From Mycobacterium sp. Aquia_216 (GTDB lineage: Bacteria; Actinomycetota; Actinomycetes; Mycobacteriales; Mycobacteriaceae), in assembly GCF_026723865.1 (NCBI RefSeq), contig NZ_CP113529.1, positions 5,332,001 to 5,396,000 of the forward strand: DNA of 64,000 nt. Reading direction: 5' to 3'. This document shows, piece by piece, positions 53,184 through 63,468 of this stretch. Both the position numbers and the translations under genes were made by a program. Position 1 is the first letter of the stretch; every line of letters starts with the position of its first letter. The notes under the pieces were generated by a model. That model was not told the origin of the DNA. It was given only the letters and a program-made list of their open reading frames with translations, and ran no database searches.

Positions 53184-53461
53184 ACCGACGCACCCTCGCC
53201 GGTCAGCCAATGTGAGCGCGCCGATCGGGGAACCCAGGCTACCGGCATCGCGGTGAAAAAGCGTGGATTTGCCTTTCTTCGCAAAACCACGAAATTGTCG
53301 CGTCCGTCTACTAGCGTGCTCAACAACGGCTCAGGGGAAGCACGTCGCACGAATTCCAGCCCGAAGTTGTATTTGGGCTGCGTGAAAAACCGTACGCGCA
53401 AAGCCTTTCCGCTCCCCGCGCCGCGCCCCGAACGTCGACGTCACGCGCAGCGAGGTGAGGA

Positions 53462-54943
53462 ATGGTCGCGCTGGGAAACATCAGCGAATGGCAACCGCCG
53501 CACGGTCCGCTCACCATGTGGACGGCCGTGCCGACGGCGCATGAGGCGGCCCGCACCGCGCGCCGCAGCGCTCTTGCTCCGAGTTACCAACAGGCGCAAC
53601 ACCTCTGGTCCGCCTACCATGGCAAGGTCACGAACAGGCAGCTACCGCGTCTGATGATCGTGGCATGGGACATCCCGGGCAGGTGCGACGTTGCGGCCAT
53701 GACCACTGCGGTCAATGCCCACGTCCGTCGTCACGACACCTACCACAGTTGGTTCGAACTCGAGAACGGCGTGATCGTGCGTCGCCCAATCGAGGACCCG
53801 GAAGCCATCGATTTGGTGCCGGTGTCGTGGGGGCATATGACCCCCGACCAAGTTCGTACCCACGTCTTGACCGCGACCCCCGGGACGCTCGAATGGGGTT
53901 GCTTCAGCTTCGGCATCGTCCAGCACGCCGACTACTTCACGTTCTACGCCAGTGTCGACCATCTCCATATCGACGGCTTGTCCGCCGGGGTCATCTTTTT
54001 CGACATCCACGTGACGTATCAAGAACTGTCGCAGGGCTCGCAGCCACGGCAGCCCGCTACGCCTCCCACCCTCAGGAGCTACCGCGACTACACGGCGCGG
54101 CAGCGCGAACAGGTTGCGGCCCTGACCCTGTCATCGCCGGAGATCAAGGCTTGGATCGCGTTCGCACGCGAGGCAGACGGCAACTGGCCGTGTTTCCCGC
54201 TGCCACTCGGCGACACGTGGTCCAGCAGCGCGGGCGACTTGGTGACCGTCGAATTGTTGGATGCGGCAGAGACGGAGGTATTCGACGCCACCTGCGTCGC
54301 GGCCGGCGCCCGGTTCCTCGGAGGCGTTCTGGCCTGCACGGCGTTGGCCGAGCATGAATTGACCGGCAATGAGCTTCATCACGGGTTCACCGCCAGGGAC
54401 ACCCGGTCACAGGGCATCGACACGATGACCGTGGGTTGGTTCGCGAGCATGGTTCCGGTCACCGTGCCGACAGCGGGCGCCTCGTTCCCGGAGGCCGCCC
54501 GGGCCGCGCAGAAGTCATTCGACGCGGCCAAGGACCTGGCCTATGTGCCGGTTGAGCGGGTGCTGGAATTGGCGACACCCGAGGAACTGGGCATCAAACT
54601 GCCCTCACAACTGCCGATGATGTTGTCTTTCCTCGATTTCCGGAAGATACCGCTGGCCGGCCTGTGGGCAGAGACGAACTTCGGTACCTACGGCGACAGT
54701 CTGTCCCACGGCGGGATCAATGCCTGGATCAACCGGCACGCCGAACGAACCACGGTCACGATCTCCTACCCGGACAACGAGACAGCGCGTGAGTCGGTGC
54801 GCCGCTACCTCGAGACGTTGACAGGTATTTTCGGCCGCGTCGTCGGCAAAGTCGCCGAACGGACGAGCACGGTTGCCGCTGAAGCGGATTCGGATGAAAT
54901 GTACGCGCTTGCTCCGACGGAAGACGACGACGAGGCAGCCTAG
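53462..54943 (+). CDS. Pap-type polyketide-associated acyltransferase (condensation domain)
   Basis: 493 residues. The condensation-fold active site VDHLHIDGLSAG followed 14 residues after the Asp by Tyr fits the HxxxD-x14-Y pattern of mycobacterial PapA enzymes, which esterify trehalose or phthiocerol lipids with polyketide acids. Other blocks are GWFASMVPVTVPTAGASFPE, an acceptor loop, and LSHGGINAWINRHAERTTVT. A disordered acidic tail closes it. No pks or mmpL gene is in the window, so the donor thioester must come from elsewhere. Next gene starts 4 bases after the stop. Confidence 0.87.
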   Translation: MVALGNISEWQPPHGPLTMWTAVPTAHEAARTARRSALAPSYQQAQHLWSAYHGKVTNRQLPRLMIVAWDIPGRCDVAAMTTAVNAHVRRHDTYHSWFELENGVIVRRPIEDPEAIDLVPVSWGHMTPDQVRTHVLTATPGTLEWGCFSFGIVQHADYFTFYASVDHLHIDGLSAGVIFFDIHVTYQELSQGSQPRQPATPPTLRSYRDYTARQREQVAALTLSSPEIKAWIAFAREADGNWPCFPLPLGDTWSSSAGDLVTVELLDAAETEVFDATCVAAGARFLGGVLACTALAEHELTGNELHHGFTARDTRSQGIDTMTVGWFASMVPVTVPTAGASFPEAARAAQKSFDAAKDLAYVPVERVLELATPEELGIKLPSQLPMMLSFLDFRKIPLAGLWAETNFGTYGDSLSHGGINAWINRHAERTTVTISYPDNETARESVRRYLETLTGIFGRVVGKVAERTSTVAAEADSDEMYALAPTEDDDEAA

Positions 54944-54946
54944 CCG

Positions 54947-56302
54947 ATGAGCAACGTGCTGGATTTTGCCGACCAGACACTCTTTCTCGGCGAGCGGTCG
55001 ACAGCAACGACCAACGTGCTCCAATGTATCTGGGTGTACGAGCGGGGCGTCGATATCGACGGTCTGCGAAAGTTCCACCACCATCTCGGGCGGGGACGGC
55101 TATCGCGCCGGATCGAACGATCCCCATTGCCGTTCGGCCGTCATCGCTGGGTATCGGCCGCCGATCGGCCCAGCCTGGAGATCTCCGCAACGGCTCGACC
55201 GCGTGACGAAATCGACGCGTGGCTCGACCGGCAGGTCGGTAAGCGGCCGGACGCCGAACACGGCCCCGGATGGCACCTGGCGGTGCTGCCGCTAACCGAC
55301 GGCGGTGCGGTGGTGAGTTTCGTTGTCACACACTGCCTCACCGACGGCGTCGGCCTCTGCGAGGCGTTGGTCGACGCGGCATGCGGACGTGGCGACGCGA
55401 TCAGCTGGCCGGCCGCGGCATCGCGGCGGCGCTGGCAGGCGCTGCGCCAGGACGCTCGCCAAACCTCAGGCGATACCGCGGATATGGGCCGCGCCGTGAT
55501 AGCCGCGGTGCGAATGGCCCGGCGCGGCAACGACGGTGCCGCCACCCCGGGATCCAGACAACGACCGGCACCACCCGGCAGACCAAACGAACGCATCACC
55601 ATCCCCACGGCAATGCTCTTCTTCGACGCCGACGACTGGGACACCCGCGCACAGTCCCTCGGCGGTACCAGCAACACGCTGCTCGCGGGGTTGGCATCCC
55701 GCCTGGCCCAACGGGTGGGACGGATCGCGGCAGACGGCTCGGTCACCGTGAGTATGCCGCTGAACGAGCGCGCCCCGGGCGATACTCGCGCCAACGCGGT
55801 GACCAACGTCGACGTCAAGGTCGAACCGGCCGCCGCGACGACAGACCTGCGCGAGATCCGGGCCGCGATCAAACAAGCGTTGATCCGCCAGCAGGATCTG
55901 CCCGACGAGCGTTGGGCATTGCTGCCGCTGGTCCCGTTGATCCCGAAGCGGGTCTTCCGAAAACTGATCAGCGTGGTCACCGGCAGTGCAACCACGGTCG
56001 TGTCGTCCAACCTCGGGGCGATCAACGCGGCGGCCAATCGGCCGGACGGCACCGACGCCGACTACTTCGCGCTGAAGTCTTTGTACCCGGGCGTCACCAA
56101 CGCGACGATGTACCAGACCAACGGCGCGCTGGCGTTGGTGTCGGGACGAATACACGGACAGGTCTTCGTCTCGGTCCTCGCCTACGAGCTGGGTCGCGAT
56201 AACTCGAATGAGGATCTGCGACAACAGATTTCGAGCACACTGAGCGAGTTCTCACTCACCGCCACGGCGGGCTGGCACACCGCCAGCCCGGCAACGCGTT
56301 AA
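54947..56302 (+). CDS. Condensation-fold acyltransferase (WS/DGAT-like or second Pap-like)
   Basis: 451 residues. FVVTHCLTDGVGLCEALVDA holds the HxxxDG active site. VTVSMPLNERAPGDTRANAV and TTVVSSNLGAINAAANRPDG mark the second half of the acyltransferase fold, as in wax-ester synthase/DGAT relatives. The Tyr that would complete the Pap signature is missing. The two acyltransferase genes are translationally close (4-base gap) and probably work on one lipid. Its stop overlaps the convergent VWA gene by 4 bases. Confidence 0.83.
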   Translation: MSNVLDFADQTLFLGERSTATTNVLQCIWVYERGVDIDGLRKFHHHLGRGRLSRRIERSPLPFGRHRWVSAADRPSLEISATARPRDEIDAWLDRQVGKRPDAEHGPGWHLAVLPLTDGGAVVSFVVTHCLTDGVGLCEALVDAACGRGDAISWPAAASRRRWQALRQDARQTSGDTADMGRAVIAAVRMARRGNDGAATPGSRQRPAPPGRPNERITIPTAMLFFDADDWDTRAQSLGGTSNTLLAGLASRLAQRVGRIAADGSVTVSMPLNERAPGDTRANAVTNVDVKVEPAAATTDLREIRAAIKQALIRQQDLPDERWALLPLVPLIPKRVFRKLISVVTGSATTVVSSNLGAINAAANRPDGTDADYFALKSLYPGVTNATMYQTNGALALVSGRIHGQVFVSVLAYELGRDNSNEDLRQQISSTLSEFSLTATAGWHTASPATR

Positions 56303-58281
56303 CGACGGCGCCGCGAGCGCAGGTAGTCGCCGACCACCGCCGCGCCCAGGCCGTCGAGGTCGGGCACCACAACACGTCCTTCGACCCGGCGTGCGACCTG
56401 GTCGATGAACCGCGCCAGCCCCGGATCGCTGCCCAACCGGAAGATCGTGATCTGCGCACCGAGGCGCGCCATATCGTCGAACCCCCGCACGGTGTGCGCG
56501 ATGGTCCGCGGATGCGGCGGGTAGTCGAAGAACACGGACGACCCGTCACCGCCGACATCCTCGAGGTGCGCGGTCGGCTCACCGTCGGTCACCACCAGCA
56601 CGACGGGTTGCGCGTTGGGGTGGCGGCGCAGATGACGGCCCGCCAGCGCCAGCGCGTGATGCAGGTTGGTGCCCTGCTCGTAGACCCCCTCCAGACCGGT
56701 CAGCTCGGCGGCGGTCACGGTCCGGGCATAACGGCCAAATGCGATGATCTGCAAGGCATCCGAGCGAAACCGGGTGGACACCAGGTGATTGAGCGCCAGC
56801 GCCGTTTGCTTCATCGGCAACCAGCGATTCTCCATCACCATCGAAAACGAGGTATCGACCAGCAGCGCCACCGCTGATTGGGTGCGCGCCTCGGTCTCGG
56901 ACACCTCAACGTCGTCGACGGCGATCTTGAGGACCGGATCCGCGCTGTCCAGTGTCGCGGTGCCCGCCTGCCGCAGTACCGCGTTGGTCAGCGTGCGGGG
57001 AATGTTCCACGGCTCGGTGTCGCCGAATTGCCAGGGCCGGGTCGCACCGGTCAGCTCCCCCGCCGCCCCGGCGCGGCGCAGATCGCGCTCGCCACGCCGG
57101 CTGGAAAGCTGTTGTGCCACATCACGTAGCGCCGTCTCACCGAGTCTGCGCATCGCCTTCGGCGACAGTCGCCACTGGCCGTCGGAACCGCGATCCAAAA
57201 AGCCCTGATTGACCAGTGCCCGTTCCAGTTCGGCCAGGGTCCGCGCATCGACGGCGGCCTCGTCGCCGAGCTGGCGCGCCAGCGCGTCGAGATCGACGTC
57301 GTCCATGGTGGCACCGGGATAGCTTTGCGAAAGCTGGTCGGCCAGCTGTTCCAGTTCGGCGACGTCCGCGAGGGCCTGAGTCCCTTCGCCCATCCCGAAC
57401 GGGTTGTCGCCGGAGAACTGCTCGGAACCCATCCAGTCCTCGCCGGGCCGCGCGGCCTGCAGGTGCGAGTCGAGACGGTTCAAGGCCTGCATCAGCGACG
57501 GGGAGCCAAATGCCTGCTGCGCCAACGCGTCGAGCTCGGCGCGCTGGTCCGGGCTCAGGCTGTTGCGGAAGCGCTGCGCGGCGGCGGCGCGCTTGGCCAG
57601 CGAGTCCAGCAGCTCATCGACGTTGCGTGGGTTCTCCGGAAAGAACTCGCCGTGCTTGTCCATGAAGTCGTCGAAGTCCTGCTGCGTGTCCTCACCGCGG
57701 CCGTGCTTGTCCAGCAGCTCGTTGAGGTCGTTGACCATGTCGGTGACGCGCTGGCGATCCTCGTCGGTGGCGCCTTCCAGCGCTTCTTTCATGCCGGCGA
57801 AGCGTTGGTCGAGCATCTCGCGGCCAAGCAAATCCTTGATTTGGTCGTACTTTTCGCGAGCCTCGTCGCTGCGCCAGTTGTACTCGGCGAGTTCTTGGAC
57901 GGCCTTGGCCGGCGAGGACGGCAGCGCGTCGAGCTGAAGTTCACCGAAGCGGGCGTCGTCGTCGAGCGCGCGGGCCAGTTCCTTGCGCTCGGCCAGTACC
58001 GCCTCGTCGAGCAGCTTTTTGACGTCCTGCAGAGTTCCGTCTAAGTTGTTGCGGCGCAACAAATCCCGTCGACGGCGGTTCGCTTCTGCCGCCAACCGGT
58101 CGGCGCCGGGCATGTTCCTGGTACCGCGACGCAGCAGCTCGGACAGCGCCCGGCGCGGGGAGGTCCCGCCCATGACGTCCTGCCCGATCTGCTCGAGCGC
58201 CTCGCGCAGATCCACCGGCGGAGCCAGCGGGTCGGGCCCGCCGGTGTACGCCGAGTATCGCGATGAGTGCGCTTTAGCCAT
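56299..58281 (-). CDS. VWA-domain protein (Rv0959-like), partner of a MoxR/Mg-chelatase-type ATPase
   Basis: 660 residues. Long helical N-terminus (about 30-430) with charged coiled-coil character. The C-terminal von Willebrand A domain has MIDAS DTSFS (VALLVDTSFSMVMENRWLPM), LTGLEGVYEQGTNLHHALAL with the Thr of the site, and VVLVVTDGEPTAHLEDVGGD. Such VWA proteins act with AAA+ partners in metal insertion or complex remodelling. The partner gene is just upstream, overlapping by 8 bases. Target unknown. Confidence 0.88.
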   Translation of the reverse strand: MAKAHSSRYSAYTGGPDPLAPPVDLREALEQIGQDVMGGTSPRRALSELLRRGTRNMPGADRLAAEANRRRRDLLRRNNLDGTLQDVKKLLDEAVLAERKELARALDDDARFGELQLDALPSSPAKAVQELAEYNWRSDEAREKYDQIKDLLGREMLDQRFAGMKEALEGATDEDRQRVTDMVNDLNELLDKHGRGEDTQQDFDDFMDKHGEFFPENPRNVDELLDSLAKRAAAAQRFRNSLSPDQRAELDALAQQAFGSPSLMQALNRLDSHLQAARPGEDWMGSEQFSGDNPFGMGEGTQALADVAELEQLADQLSQSYPGATMDDVDLDALARQLGDEAAVDARTLAELERALVNQGFLDRGSDGQWRLSPKAMRRLGETALRDVAQQLSSRRGERDLRRAGAAGELTGATRPWQFGDTEPWNIPRTLTNAVLRQAGTATLDSADPVLKIAVDDVEVSETEARTQSAVALLVDTSFSMVMENRWLPMKQTALALNHLVSTRFRSDALQIIAFGRYARTVTAAELTGLEGVYEQGTNLHHALALAGRHLRRHPNAQPVVLVVTDGEPTAHLEDVGGDGSSVFFDYPPHPRTIAHTVRGFDDMARLGAQITIFRLGSDPGLARFIDQVARRVEGRVVVPDLDGLGAAVVGDYLRSRRRR

Positions 58282-59659
58282 AGACGGTTTGGCCCTCCCC
58301 GGACACCTTGTCGATGCGCTTGGCCAGATACAGCGCTTCCAACGCCAGCTCCAACGCCGCGGCCCGCTCGCCCTCGGATTCCGCGTTCAGCCGGTCGGCG
58401 ATCTCCTCCACCACGGGCAACCCCGGAACCGCGGCGAGCACGTCCTTGGCCGAGACCCGCTCGCCCGTCGTCACCGCCGAGCCGCCCTCCACGGCGGCGA
58501 CCAACGAACTCACGTCGATGCCGCCCAGCGCTCGAGACGCGGTGTCGGCGGTCGCGCGGCGCAACAGGTGTTCGAGCACCGCCTGTTCGCGGCCCTCCTC
58601 GCCGGATTCGAATTCCAGCTTGCCGCGCAGCACGTCGATCACGGTGCCCAGGTCGACAACTCGGGCGACCGGGTCGCTCTCGCCGAGGATGGCACCGCGG
58701 TGCCGAGCGGCGGCGGCGACGGTCTCCGCGGCGGCGATGGCAAAACGCGCCGACACCCCGGAACGCTGGTCGACCGAGTTGGACTCGCGCAGGTAGCGGG
58801 CGAACCGGGCGATCACCTGCGTCAGGTATTCCGGAACCTGCGCGCTCAGGTGCGCCTCCTGCACGATGACGCCGACCTCGGCGTCGAGCTCCAGCGGGTA
58901 GTGGGTGCGGATTTCGGCGCCGAACCGGTCCTTGAGCGGGGTGATGATGCGACCGCGGTTCGTGTAGTCCTCGGGGTTGGCGCTGGCGACCACCAACACA
59001 TCCAGCGGCAGGCGCAGTGTGTAGCCACGGACCTGGATGTCGCGTTCCTCCATCACGTTGAGCATCGACACCTGAATGCGCTCGGCCAAGTCGGGCAGTT
59101 CGTTGACCGCCACGACGCCGCGGTGCGCGCGCGGAATCAGTCCGTAGGCGATGGTCTCCGGATCGCCGAGGCTGCGCCCCTCGGCCACCTTGATCGGGTC
59201 GATGTCGCCGACCAGGTCGGCGACGCTGGTGTCGGGGGTGGCCAGCTTCTCGGTGTAGCGCTCACTGCGGTGCTTCCACTCCACCGGCAGGTCGTCACCG
59301 AGTTGCGCCGCCCGCCGTATCCACTCCGGTGTAATCGGCGTGTACGGGTGCTCGCTGAGCTCGGACCCGGCGATCACCGGCGTCCACTCATCGAGCAGCC
59401 CGACCAGCGCGCGCAGCAGCCGGGTTTTGCCCTGGCCGCGTTCGCCGAGCAGAACGAAGTCGTGACCCGCGATCAGCGCCCGCTCCAGCTGGGGCAACAC
59501 GGTGTCGTCGAATCCAAAGATGCCCGGCCAAATGTCGTCACCTTCGGCCAGCGCGGTCAGCAGATTCTCGCGGATTTCCTGCTTGACTCCCCGTTCACGA
59601 TGGCCGGCGGCACGCAGCTCGCCGACGGTTCGGGGCAGATTGCTCGGTGATGTCACCAC
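58274..59659 (-). CDS. MoxR/Mg-chelatase-type AAA+ ATPase (Rv0958-like)
   Basis: 461 residues. Walker A GERGQGKTRLLRALVGLLDE. The pore/sensor region has YGLIPRAHRGVVAVNELPDL (Walker B-like, VVAVNELPD), ASANPEDYTNRGRI (sensor 1 with SANP) and DRFGAEIRTHYPLE (arginine finger). Same order as Mg-chelatase ChlI/BchI. GTG start; a second GTG follows at once. Works with the VWA protein downstream. No cobalamin or chlorophyll genes are near, so a chelatase role is not implied. Confidence 0.9.
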   Translation of the reverse strand: MVTSPSNLPRTVGELRAAGHRERGVKQEIRENLLTALAEGDDIWPGIFGFDDTVLPQLERALIAGHDFVLLGERGQGKTRLLRALVGLLDEWTPVIAGSELSEHPYTPITPEWIRRAAQLGDDLPVEWKHRSERYTEKLATPDTSVADLVGDIDPIKVAEGRSLGDPETIAYGLIPRAHRGVVAVNELPDLAERIQVSMLNVMEERDIQVRGYTLRLPLDVLVVASANPEDYTNRGRIITPLKDRFGAEIRTHYPLELDAEVGVIVQEAHLSAQVPEYLTQVIARFARYLRESNSVDQRSGVSARFAIAAAETVAAAARHRGAILGESDPVARVVDLGTVIDVLRGKLEFESGEEGREQAVLEHLLRRATADTASRALGGIDVSSLVAAVEGGSAVTTGERVSAKDVLAAVPGLPVVEEIADRLNAESEGERAAALELALEALYLAKRIDKVSGEGQTVYG

Positions 59660-59703
59660 TCCAAGTTACGTCGCGCCGCAAAGGTGCGTCATGTGCACCG
59701 GCT

Positions 59704-61299
59704 TTAGTGAGCGAAGTGACGCGCACCGGTGAGGTACACGGTGACGCCGGCTTCGGCTGCCGCGGCGGTCACTTCGTCATCGCGCACCGAGCCGCCGGGG
59801 TGCACGATGGCCTTGACTCCGGCACGCGCCAGCGTTTCCAACCCGTCGGGGAAGGGGAAGAACGCGTCGGAGGCCGCCACCGCTCCCGCGACGCGGTCGC
59901 CGCCGCGTGCATTCCCTCTTTCAACGGCCAGCCGGGCCGCGTCGACGCGGTTGACCTGGCCCATGCCGACACCGATCGTGGCGCCCCCGGAGGCGATCAC
60001 GATCGCGTTCGACTTGACCGCGCGACAGGTACGCCACGCAAAGACCAGGTCGCTCAACGTCGCCGGGTCGGCCGGTGATCCGGTCGCCAGCGTCCAGTTG
60101 GCCGGATTGTCCCCGTGCGCATCCAGCTGATCGCGCTGCTGTATCAGCAGTCCCCCGCTGACCGGTTTCAGCTCGGAGCCACCGGCCAGCGGCTCGGACG
60201 CCACCAGCACCCGGATGTTCTTCTTGCGCGTCAGCACATCGAGGGCATCCGGCGCGTAGGCCGGGGCGACGATCACCTCGGTGAAGATGGTGCTGACGTA
60301 CTCCGCCATCTCAACGCTGACTTCGGTATTCGTGGCGATGACTCCGCCGAAGGCACTCAGCGGATCGCATTCGTGGGCCTTGCGATGTGCGTCGGCGACC
60401 GAAACCGACGAGACGGCGATGCCACACGGGTTGGCGTGCTTGATGATTGCCACACAGGTCTGCTCGTGGTCGAAGGCTGCCCGCCAGGCCGCGTCCGCAT
60501 CGGTGAAGTTGTTGTAAGACATCTCTTTTCCGTGCAGCTGCTCGGCCTGTGCCAGCCCCGGCCAAGCGGCCGGGTCGACGTAGAGCGCCGCCTGCTGGTG
60601 CGGGTTCTCGCCGTAGCGCAGCATCGCCGAGCGGCGCCAACTGTGGCCGAACCACTGCGGAAACGTCGTCTCCGGGTGCTCGGGCGACAGGGTGCACTCC
60701 ATCCACGTCGCCACGGCGATGTCGTACTCCGCGGTGTGCTGAAAGGCCAACGACGCCAGCTTCTTGCGCTCAGCGAGAGTGAAACCGCCATTGCGTGTCG
60801 CGGCGAGCACCCCGTCGTAGCCGCGTGGGTCGACGACCACCGCCACACTCGGATGATTCTTCGCGGCGGCCCGAACCATCGACGGCCCGCCGATGTCGAT
60901 CTGCTCGACGCATTCGTCGATGCCCGCGCCGGAGTCGACGGTCTGACTGAACGGATACAGGTTGACGACGACCAGCTCGAAGGCCGCGATCCCGAGCTCC
61001 TGGAGCGCCGCGGCGTGCTCGGGCTTGCGCAGATCGGCCAGCAGTCCGGCGTGCACGCGCGGGTGCAGTGTCTTGACCCGGCCATCGAGCACCTCGGGAA
61101 AGCCGGTCAGCTCCTCCACGGGTGTCACCGAAATCCCGTTATCTGCAATGGTCTTCGCGGTCGATCCGGTCGAGACGATCTCGACCCCCGCCGCACTCAG
61201 GCCCTGGGCGAGTTCTATCAGGCCGGTCTTGTCGTAGACGCTGATCAACGCGCGGCGAATCGCTCTTCTTGATTCGTCAGTGGTCACTGGAGTGCTCAT
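59704..61299 (-). CDS. purH: Bifunctional AICAR transformylase/IMP cyclohydrolase
   Basis: 531 residues. N-terminal MGS-like IMPCH domain ([53 protein letters not shown]). C-terminal AICARFT domain has [31 protein letters not shown] with catalytic Lys-His, and [20 protein letters not shown]. Final two steps of IMP synthesis. It overlaps purN by ATGA, so both purine genes are coupled. Confidence 0.97.
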   Translation of the reverse strand: MSTPVTTDESRRAIRRALISVYDKTGLIELAQGLSAAGVEIVSTGSTAKTIADNGISVTPVEELTGFPEVLDGRVKTLHPRVHAGLLADLRKPEHAAALQELGIAAFELVVVNLYPFSQTVDSGAGIDECVEQIDIGGPSMVRAAAKNHPSVAVVVDPRGYDGVLAATRNGGFTLAERKKLASLAFQHTAEYDIAVATWMECTLSPEHPETTFPQWFGHSWRRSAMLRYGENPHQQAALYVDPAAWPGLAQAEQLHGKEMSYNNFTDADAAWRAAFDHEQTCVAIIKHANPCGIAVSSVSVADAHRKAHECDPLSAFGGVIATNTEVSVEMAEYVSTIFTEVIVAPAYAPDALDVLTRKKNIRVLVASEPLAGGSELKPVSGGLLIQQRDQLDAHGDNPANWTLATGSPADPATLSDLVFAWRTCRAVKSNAIVIASGGATIGVGMGQVNRVDAARLAVERGNARGGDRVAGAVAASDAFFPFPDGLETLARAGVKAIVHPGGSVRDDEVTAAAAEAGVTVYLTGARHFAH

Positions 61300-61925
61300 C
61301 CCAGGGTCGCCTTTCGTCCGATCCAGGTCACGCCGCGGTTCGCGATCGCGGCCACCACATCCACCAACAGTCGCCGTTCGATGACTTTGATGCGCTCGTG
61401 CAATGTCTCTTCGTCGTCGCCGTCGAGCACCGGAACGGGCTCCTGCGCCAGGATCGGCCCGGTGTCCATGCCGGCATCTACCAGGTGCACCGTACAGCCA
61501 GTGACCTTCACACCGTAAGCCAACGCTTCGGGAACCGCGTGCGCTCCCGCGAATGCGGGCAATAGCGCCGGATGCGTATTCAGCGTGCGTCCGCAGAATC
61601 GCGAAAGGAATTGCGGTCCAAGTATTTTCATGAATCCCGCAGAGACGATGAGATCGGGTGAGTGCGCGGCGGTCGCCTCGGTGATGGCGGCGTCCCAGGC
61701 ATCGCGGTCGGGGTAGTCGCCAAGCCGGACGGTAAAGGTGGGAATCGCCGCGGCCGTGGCGATCTCGGTGGCCCGGCAGTCGCGGTCCACGCCGACGGCG
61801 ACCACGCGTGCCGGATAGTCGTCGACGGCGGCAGCCAGCAGGGAATTCAGTAGCGATCCGGTGCCCGATGCCAGCACCAGCAGTCGCGCCGGCGCACTCG
61901 GGGGCACGCGGAGCGGTTCGACCAC
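61296..61925 (-). CDS. purN: Phosphoribosylglycinamide formyltransferase
   Basis: 209 residues. Folate/GAR site [35 protein letters not shown], then [20 protein letters not shown] with catalytic Asn-His, and [20 protein letters not shown] with catalytic Asp. Third step of purine synthesis, using 10-formyl-THF. All catalytic residues are present. Syntenic with Rv0956. Confidence 0.97.
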   Translation of the reverse strand: MVEPLRVPPSAPARLLVLASGTGSLLNSLLAAAVDDYPARVVAVGVDRDCRATEIATAAAIPTFTVRLGDYPDRDAWDAAITEATAAHSPDLIVSAGFMKILGPQFLSRFCGRTLNTHPALLPAFAGAHAVPEALAYGVKVTGCTVHLVDAGMDTGPILAQEPVPVLDGDDEETLHERIKVIERRLLVDVVAAIANRGVTWIGRKATLG

Positions 61926-62007
61926 ATCGCGAGCCTACTAACGACGATGTCCCGCTGACGATACGACCGGCCGAACCCCGAGTTGTCGCTTCAGGCGGGG
62001 GGAGCGG

Positions 62008-63429
62008 CTAGTCCTCGGAGTCGCGCCCGACCGCGGGTTCGTCGGGCGCCGGTTCATCGGGGGTGGGCCCGCCGGGCGTCGGCGCGTCGAACGCGGGGTC
62101 GCCGGGCATGGGTTCGGCGAGCGTCGGTTCGGCGAACATGGATGCCTCCTCGGCGTCGAGCAGCATGTCGTGTCCGGCAGCGGGGCCGGCCTCGTCGAAC
62201 ACGCCCGCGAAGTCCTTGGGGTCCTCCGCCGGCGGCGCGGCCGCGCGTTTGGATTTGGGCCGCCGGGACCTTCTAAGTCGGATGGGCCTGATCCCGCCGG
62301 TCATCACCACCGTGACCCAGCCGACGACCGCGAACCAGAAGAAGGTGCCCACCCATAAGGCACCCTGGTCCACCCCGACGTCGCCGAAGTTGCCCAGTCG
62401 GCCGCTGCTGCCGAGCGCCAGCAGCGACATCATCAGCGCCCCGACCACCGCGGCAACGAGCAGCTTGACCAGCGCTGGAACTAGCGGAAGCGGACGACGC
62501 GCGCATTGCTGTCCGACCGCCACACCCGCCGACGCCCCGACGATGAGCAGGGCAACCCACACCGGCCCCAACGGTGGCGTGGGAACCGCGGCCAGGACGG
62601 GCAACGCCGGGATGTCGCCGCCGAAAACGGTGAACGAGCTGAACGTCGCGAAACCAATATGTGCGCTGGAACCCACCGCGACCGCCGACGTGCCCACGAT
62701 GACGTTGGGCGCATAGAGCACCGAGAGCACGGTGATGCTGAACTCGCCGAAGACGGAATCGGTGATCCCGTAGAGGTCTTGCATCGTCGACCAGTGCACA
62801 ACCAGCGATCCCGCCGTCACGAACCCGGAGAGCCCGACCAGCGCCAGCACGCCGGCGGCCGCGGCACGCAGCGAGTCGCCCAGCCAGAAGGGCAACGACG
62901 CCACCGCCAGCGCCCGCCGGCCCACCCGAGACCCCACGCCGATCGCGGCGCCGATGGCGTGGACCACCAGGACGCTCGAGAACGCGCGCAGGGCGTTGGG
63001 CGTCTGCAGCTCGGTGAGCACCGTGGACGCGTCGTGGATGACCGCCAGCGCGATCGCCGCGATCAGCAGCGGACCGCCGAGCGCCGACGCGACAACCCAG
63101 CGGACCACGAGCCAGGACGAATACTTGCTGGTGGCCCGTGCCGTGGTGCGCGCGGTCGCCCACACCATGAACAGGATTGGCAGCAGCGGCAATACGCCCA
63201 ACTCGCGGCCACCGATCGAAATCGGCACCCGGTGTACGCCGAGCCAGATGCTCGCGATCGCGCCCAGCGCGCCGGTCATGTCGCTGTTGGCGATCAGTAG
63301 CTGCAGCAGTGTGACCGCGGCGATGATGACCAGCGCCAGCACAGCTGGGCCGAACGCGACCCGGACGAGGTCACGAGCCTGGCGAGCACCCGCTGCCCGG
63401 TTGTCCCCGCTTTCTGACACCCTTGTCAC
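62008..63429 (-). CDS. perM: Multi-spanning membrane protein PerM-like (Rv0955, DUF6350)
   Basis: 473 residues. About ten hydrophobic segments ([55 protein letters not shown] and others). An intracellular, acidic, Pro-rich tail of about 80 residues follows with repeated [16 protein letters not shown] units. The M. tuberculosis homologue PerM is a cell-division-related membrane protein important for persistence. Name rests on synteny with purN-purH and topology. Confidence 0.85.
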   Translation of the reverse strand: MTRVSESGDNRAAGARQARDLVRVAFGPAVLALVIIAAVTLLQLLIANSDMTGALGAIASIWLGVHRVPISIGGRELGVLPLLPILFMVWATARTTARATSKYSSWLVVRWVVASALGGPLLIAAIALAVIHDASTVLTELQTPNALRAFSSVLVVHAIGAAIGVGSRVGRRALAVASLPFWLGDSLRAAAAGVLALVGLSGFVTAGSLVVHWSTMQDLYGITDSVFGEFSITVLSVLYAPNVIVGTSAVAVGSSAHIGFATFSSFTVFGGDIPALPVLAAVPTPPLGPVWVALLIVGASAGVAVGQQCARRPLPLVPALVKLLVAAVVGALMMSLLALGSSGRLGNFGDVGVDQGALWVGTFFWFAVVGWVTVVMTGGIRPIRLRRSRRPKSKRAAAPPAEDPKDFAGVFDEAGPAAGHDMLLDAEEASMFAEPTLAEPMPGDPAFDAPTPGGPTPDEPAPDEPAVGRDSED

Positions 63430-63468
63430 TCTTGGCGCACGTGCCCGACGAGGCGCGAGGGCCCGCGG

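Noticed and set aside
56299..56302. Overlapping convergent stop codons as a regulatory feature
   Set aside because: GTTAAC gives TAA on both strands by chance symmetry; common in compact genomes.
57983..59650. 555-codon plus-strand frame opposite the MoxR/VWA genes
   Set aside because: Shadow of the genuine AAA+ and VWA genes; no domain signature.
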